This document shows positions 63,408 to 64,000 of a stretch of 64,000 bases of DNA, in pieces (position 1 is the first letter of the stretch; the number at the start of each line of letters is the position of its first letter). The notes below the pieces were generated by a model. It saw only the letters and a list, made by a program, of their open reading frames with translations, had not been told where the DNA came from and did no database searches. The translations under genes were made by a program, and so were the position numbers. Source of the DNA: Bufo bufo (Eukaryota > Chordata > Amphibia > Anura > Bufonidae); NCBI RefSeq assembly GCF_905171765.1, contig NC_053392.1:447048837-447112836 (forward strand). Reading direction: 5' to 3'.

Positions 63408-63720
63408 GCGCTAAACGCTTTCACCACAAATAACTGCAACAGTGAACTGCGTATATATTTTTATTTTAGTACTGAAATACGCTACCAAACGCTTTCACCA
63501 CATAAAGCAGCAGAAGTGAACTGAGAATATATTTTTATTTTTCCACAGATATTAGCCACTGAAGGCTTTTCAACATAGCACTTGCACCCCAAGAACAAAT
63601 TGCTGGAATGACAGATTTGTATAATGGCTATTTGGATCCCCAAATAATCTTTCCCTGCACTTGTAAATTGCTTTTCCAGCACTGTCCCTAGCGCTTTCTG
63701 ACGTCTTTCCCTGCACTAAG
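63408..63720. repeat. Repeats of the element that hosts the outer hAT
   Basis: AACGCTTTCACCACA occurs at 63414 and 63488, followed by AACTGCAACAGTGAACTG-like and ATATATTTTTATTTT sequence. The first copy resembles 15262-15292 on the other side of the outer hAT. These are probably subterminal repeats of an older hAT. Confidence 0.5.
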
Positions 63721-64000
63721 GGTATTTTCACACTTGCGGCAGGACGGATCCGACAGGCTGTTCACCATGTCGGATCCGTCCTGCGGCTGTTTCGCCGTGC
63801 CCCCGGGCCGCCGCTCCGTCCCCATTGACTATAATGGGGATGGGGGCGGAGCTCCGGCGCAGCACGGCGGTGCACGGCTTAAGGCCGCCGGACTAAAATT
63901 ACTGCATGTCAGGTTTTTTAGTCCGGCGGCTTTCTCCGTGCACCGCCGTGCTGCGCCGGAACTCCGCCCCCATCCCCATTATAGTCAATGGGGACGGAGC
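63721..64000. mobile_element. Start of a Harbinger-like MITE, cut by the window end
   Basis: GGGTATTTTCACACTTGCGG follows TAA at 63718-63720, matching the style of the MITE at 58345. The interior is strongly palindromic: CGGAGCTCCGGCGCAGCACG at about 63847 is inverted at about 63942, and ATTGACTATAATGGGG likewise. The right end lies outside the window. Confidence 0.65.

Noticed and set aside
15285..63416. 8-bp target duplication for the outer hAT
   Set aside because: CTGCAAAA and GCGCTAAA agree at only five of eight positions, and flanking repeats give local similarity anyway.

Overview
This window looks like a repeat-saturated stretch of a vertebrate genome, most likely an amphibian (frog or toad). 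That reading rests on family knowledge: long-TIR hAT elements starting TAGAGATGAGCG or TAGTGTTGAGCG, piggyBac elements with TTAA sites, a Neptune-type Penelope element, Ngaro/DIRS-type tyrosine-recombinase elements, CR1-type LINEs and chromodomain Ty3/Gypsy elements occurring together. I see no intact host gene, no tRNA or rRNA, no CRISPR array and no operon-like gene order. The only host-derived coding sequence I recognise is a broken, intronless copy of a DNMT3-type DNA methyltransferase at about 12.8-13.8 kb.

Layout. 1-5028: a tyrosine-recombinase retrotransposon (gag, RT/RNase H, recombinase, 3' split direct repeats), cut by the left edge. 5029-6990: Tc1/mariner and hAT-derived debris. 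6994-12700: a hAT-like host element interrupted by a 4.2-kb piggyBac (7395-11574, TTAA duplication), then a 54-bp minisatellite. 12808-13760: the DNMT3 pseudogene. 13826-15292: an N-terminal hAT transposase remnant holding a MITE. 15293-63407: a decayed plus-strand hAT that encloses most of the rest of the window. 63408-64000: repeats and the start of a Harbinger-like MITE.

The 15.3-63.4 kb block is a deep nest that can be unwound mainly from target-site duplications read directly in the sequence. The plus-strand hAT is interrupted by a CR1-type LINE (19371-53136). The LINE is split by a 29.5-kb hAT-type element with about 260-bp inverted ends (23289-52834, 8-bp duplication CTCTCTGC). That element contains a mariner-like element with a mutated catalytic residue (23913-25531), a chromodomain Gypsy element (25711-31215) and a second Gypsy (31216-51744). 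The second Gypsy's 3' LTR is split by a palindromic Penelope-like element (35826-51368, 13-bp duplication). The Penelope's left arm is split by a 10-kb hAT with a 1113-codon transposase (37885-47889, duplication GTGACCTA). A second branch of the outer hAT holds a CAGGGGCGGACTG-TIR element (54457-61843), which holds a sister of the 10-kb hAT (54951-60559, duplication TTATTAAC), which holds a Harbinger-like MITE (58345-58842, TAA).

Points of most interest are three hammerhead-ribozyme-like motifs in the Penelope arms, the head-to-head Penelope palindrome, a 3 x 10-unit higher-order 141-bp repeat inside the 10-kb hAT, the DNMT3 retrocopy, and frameshifts falling repeatedly on homopolymers, which may be partly sequencing error. 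All alignments were done by eye and family names are from recognition, not searches.
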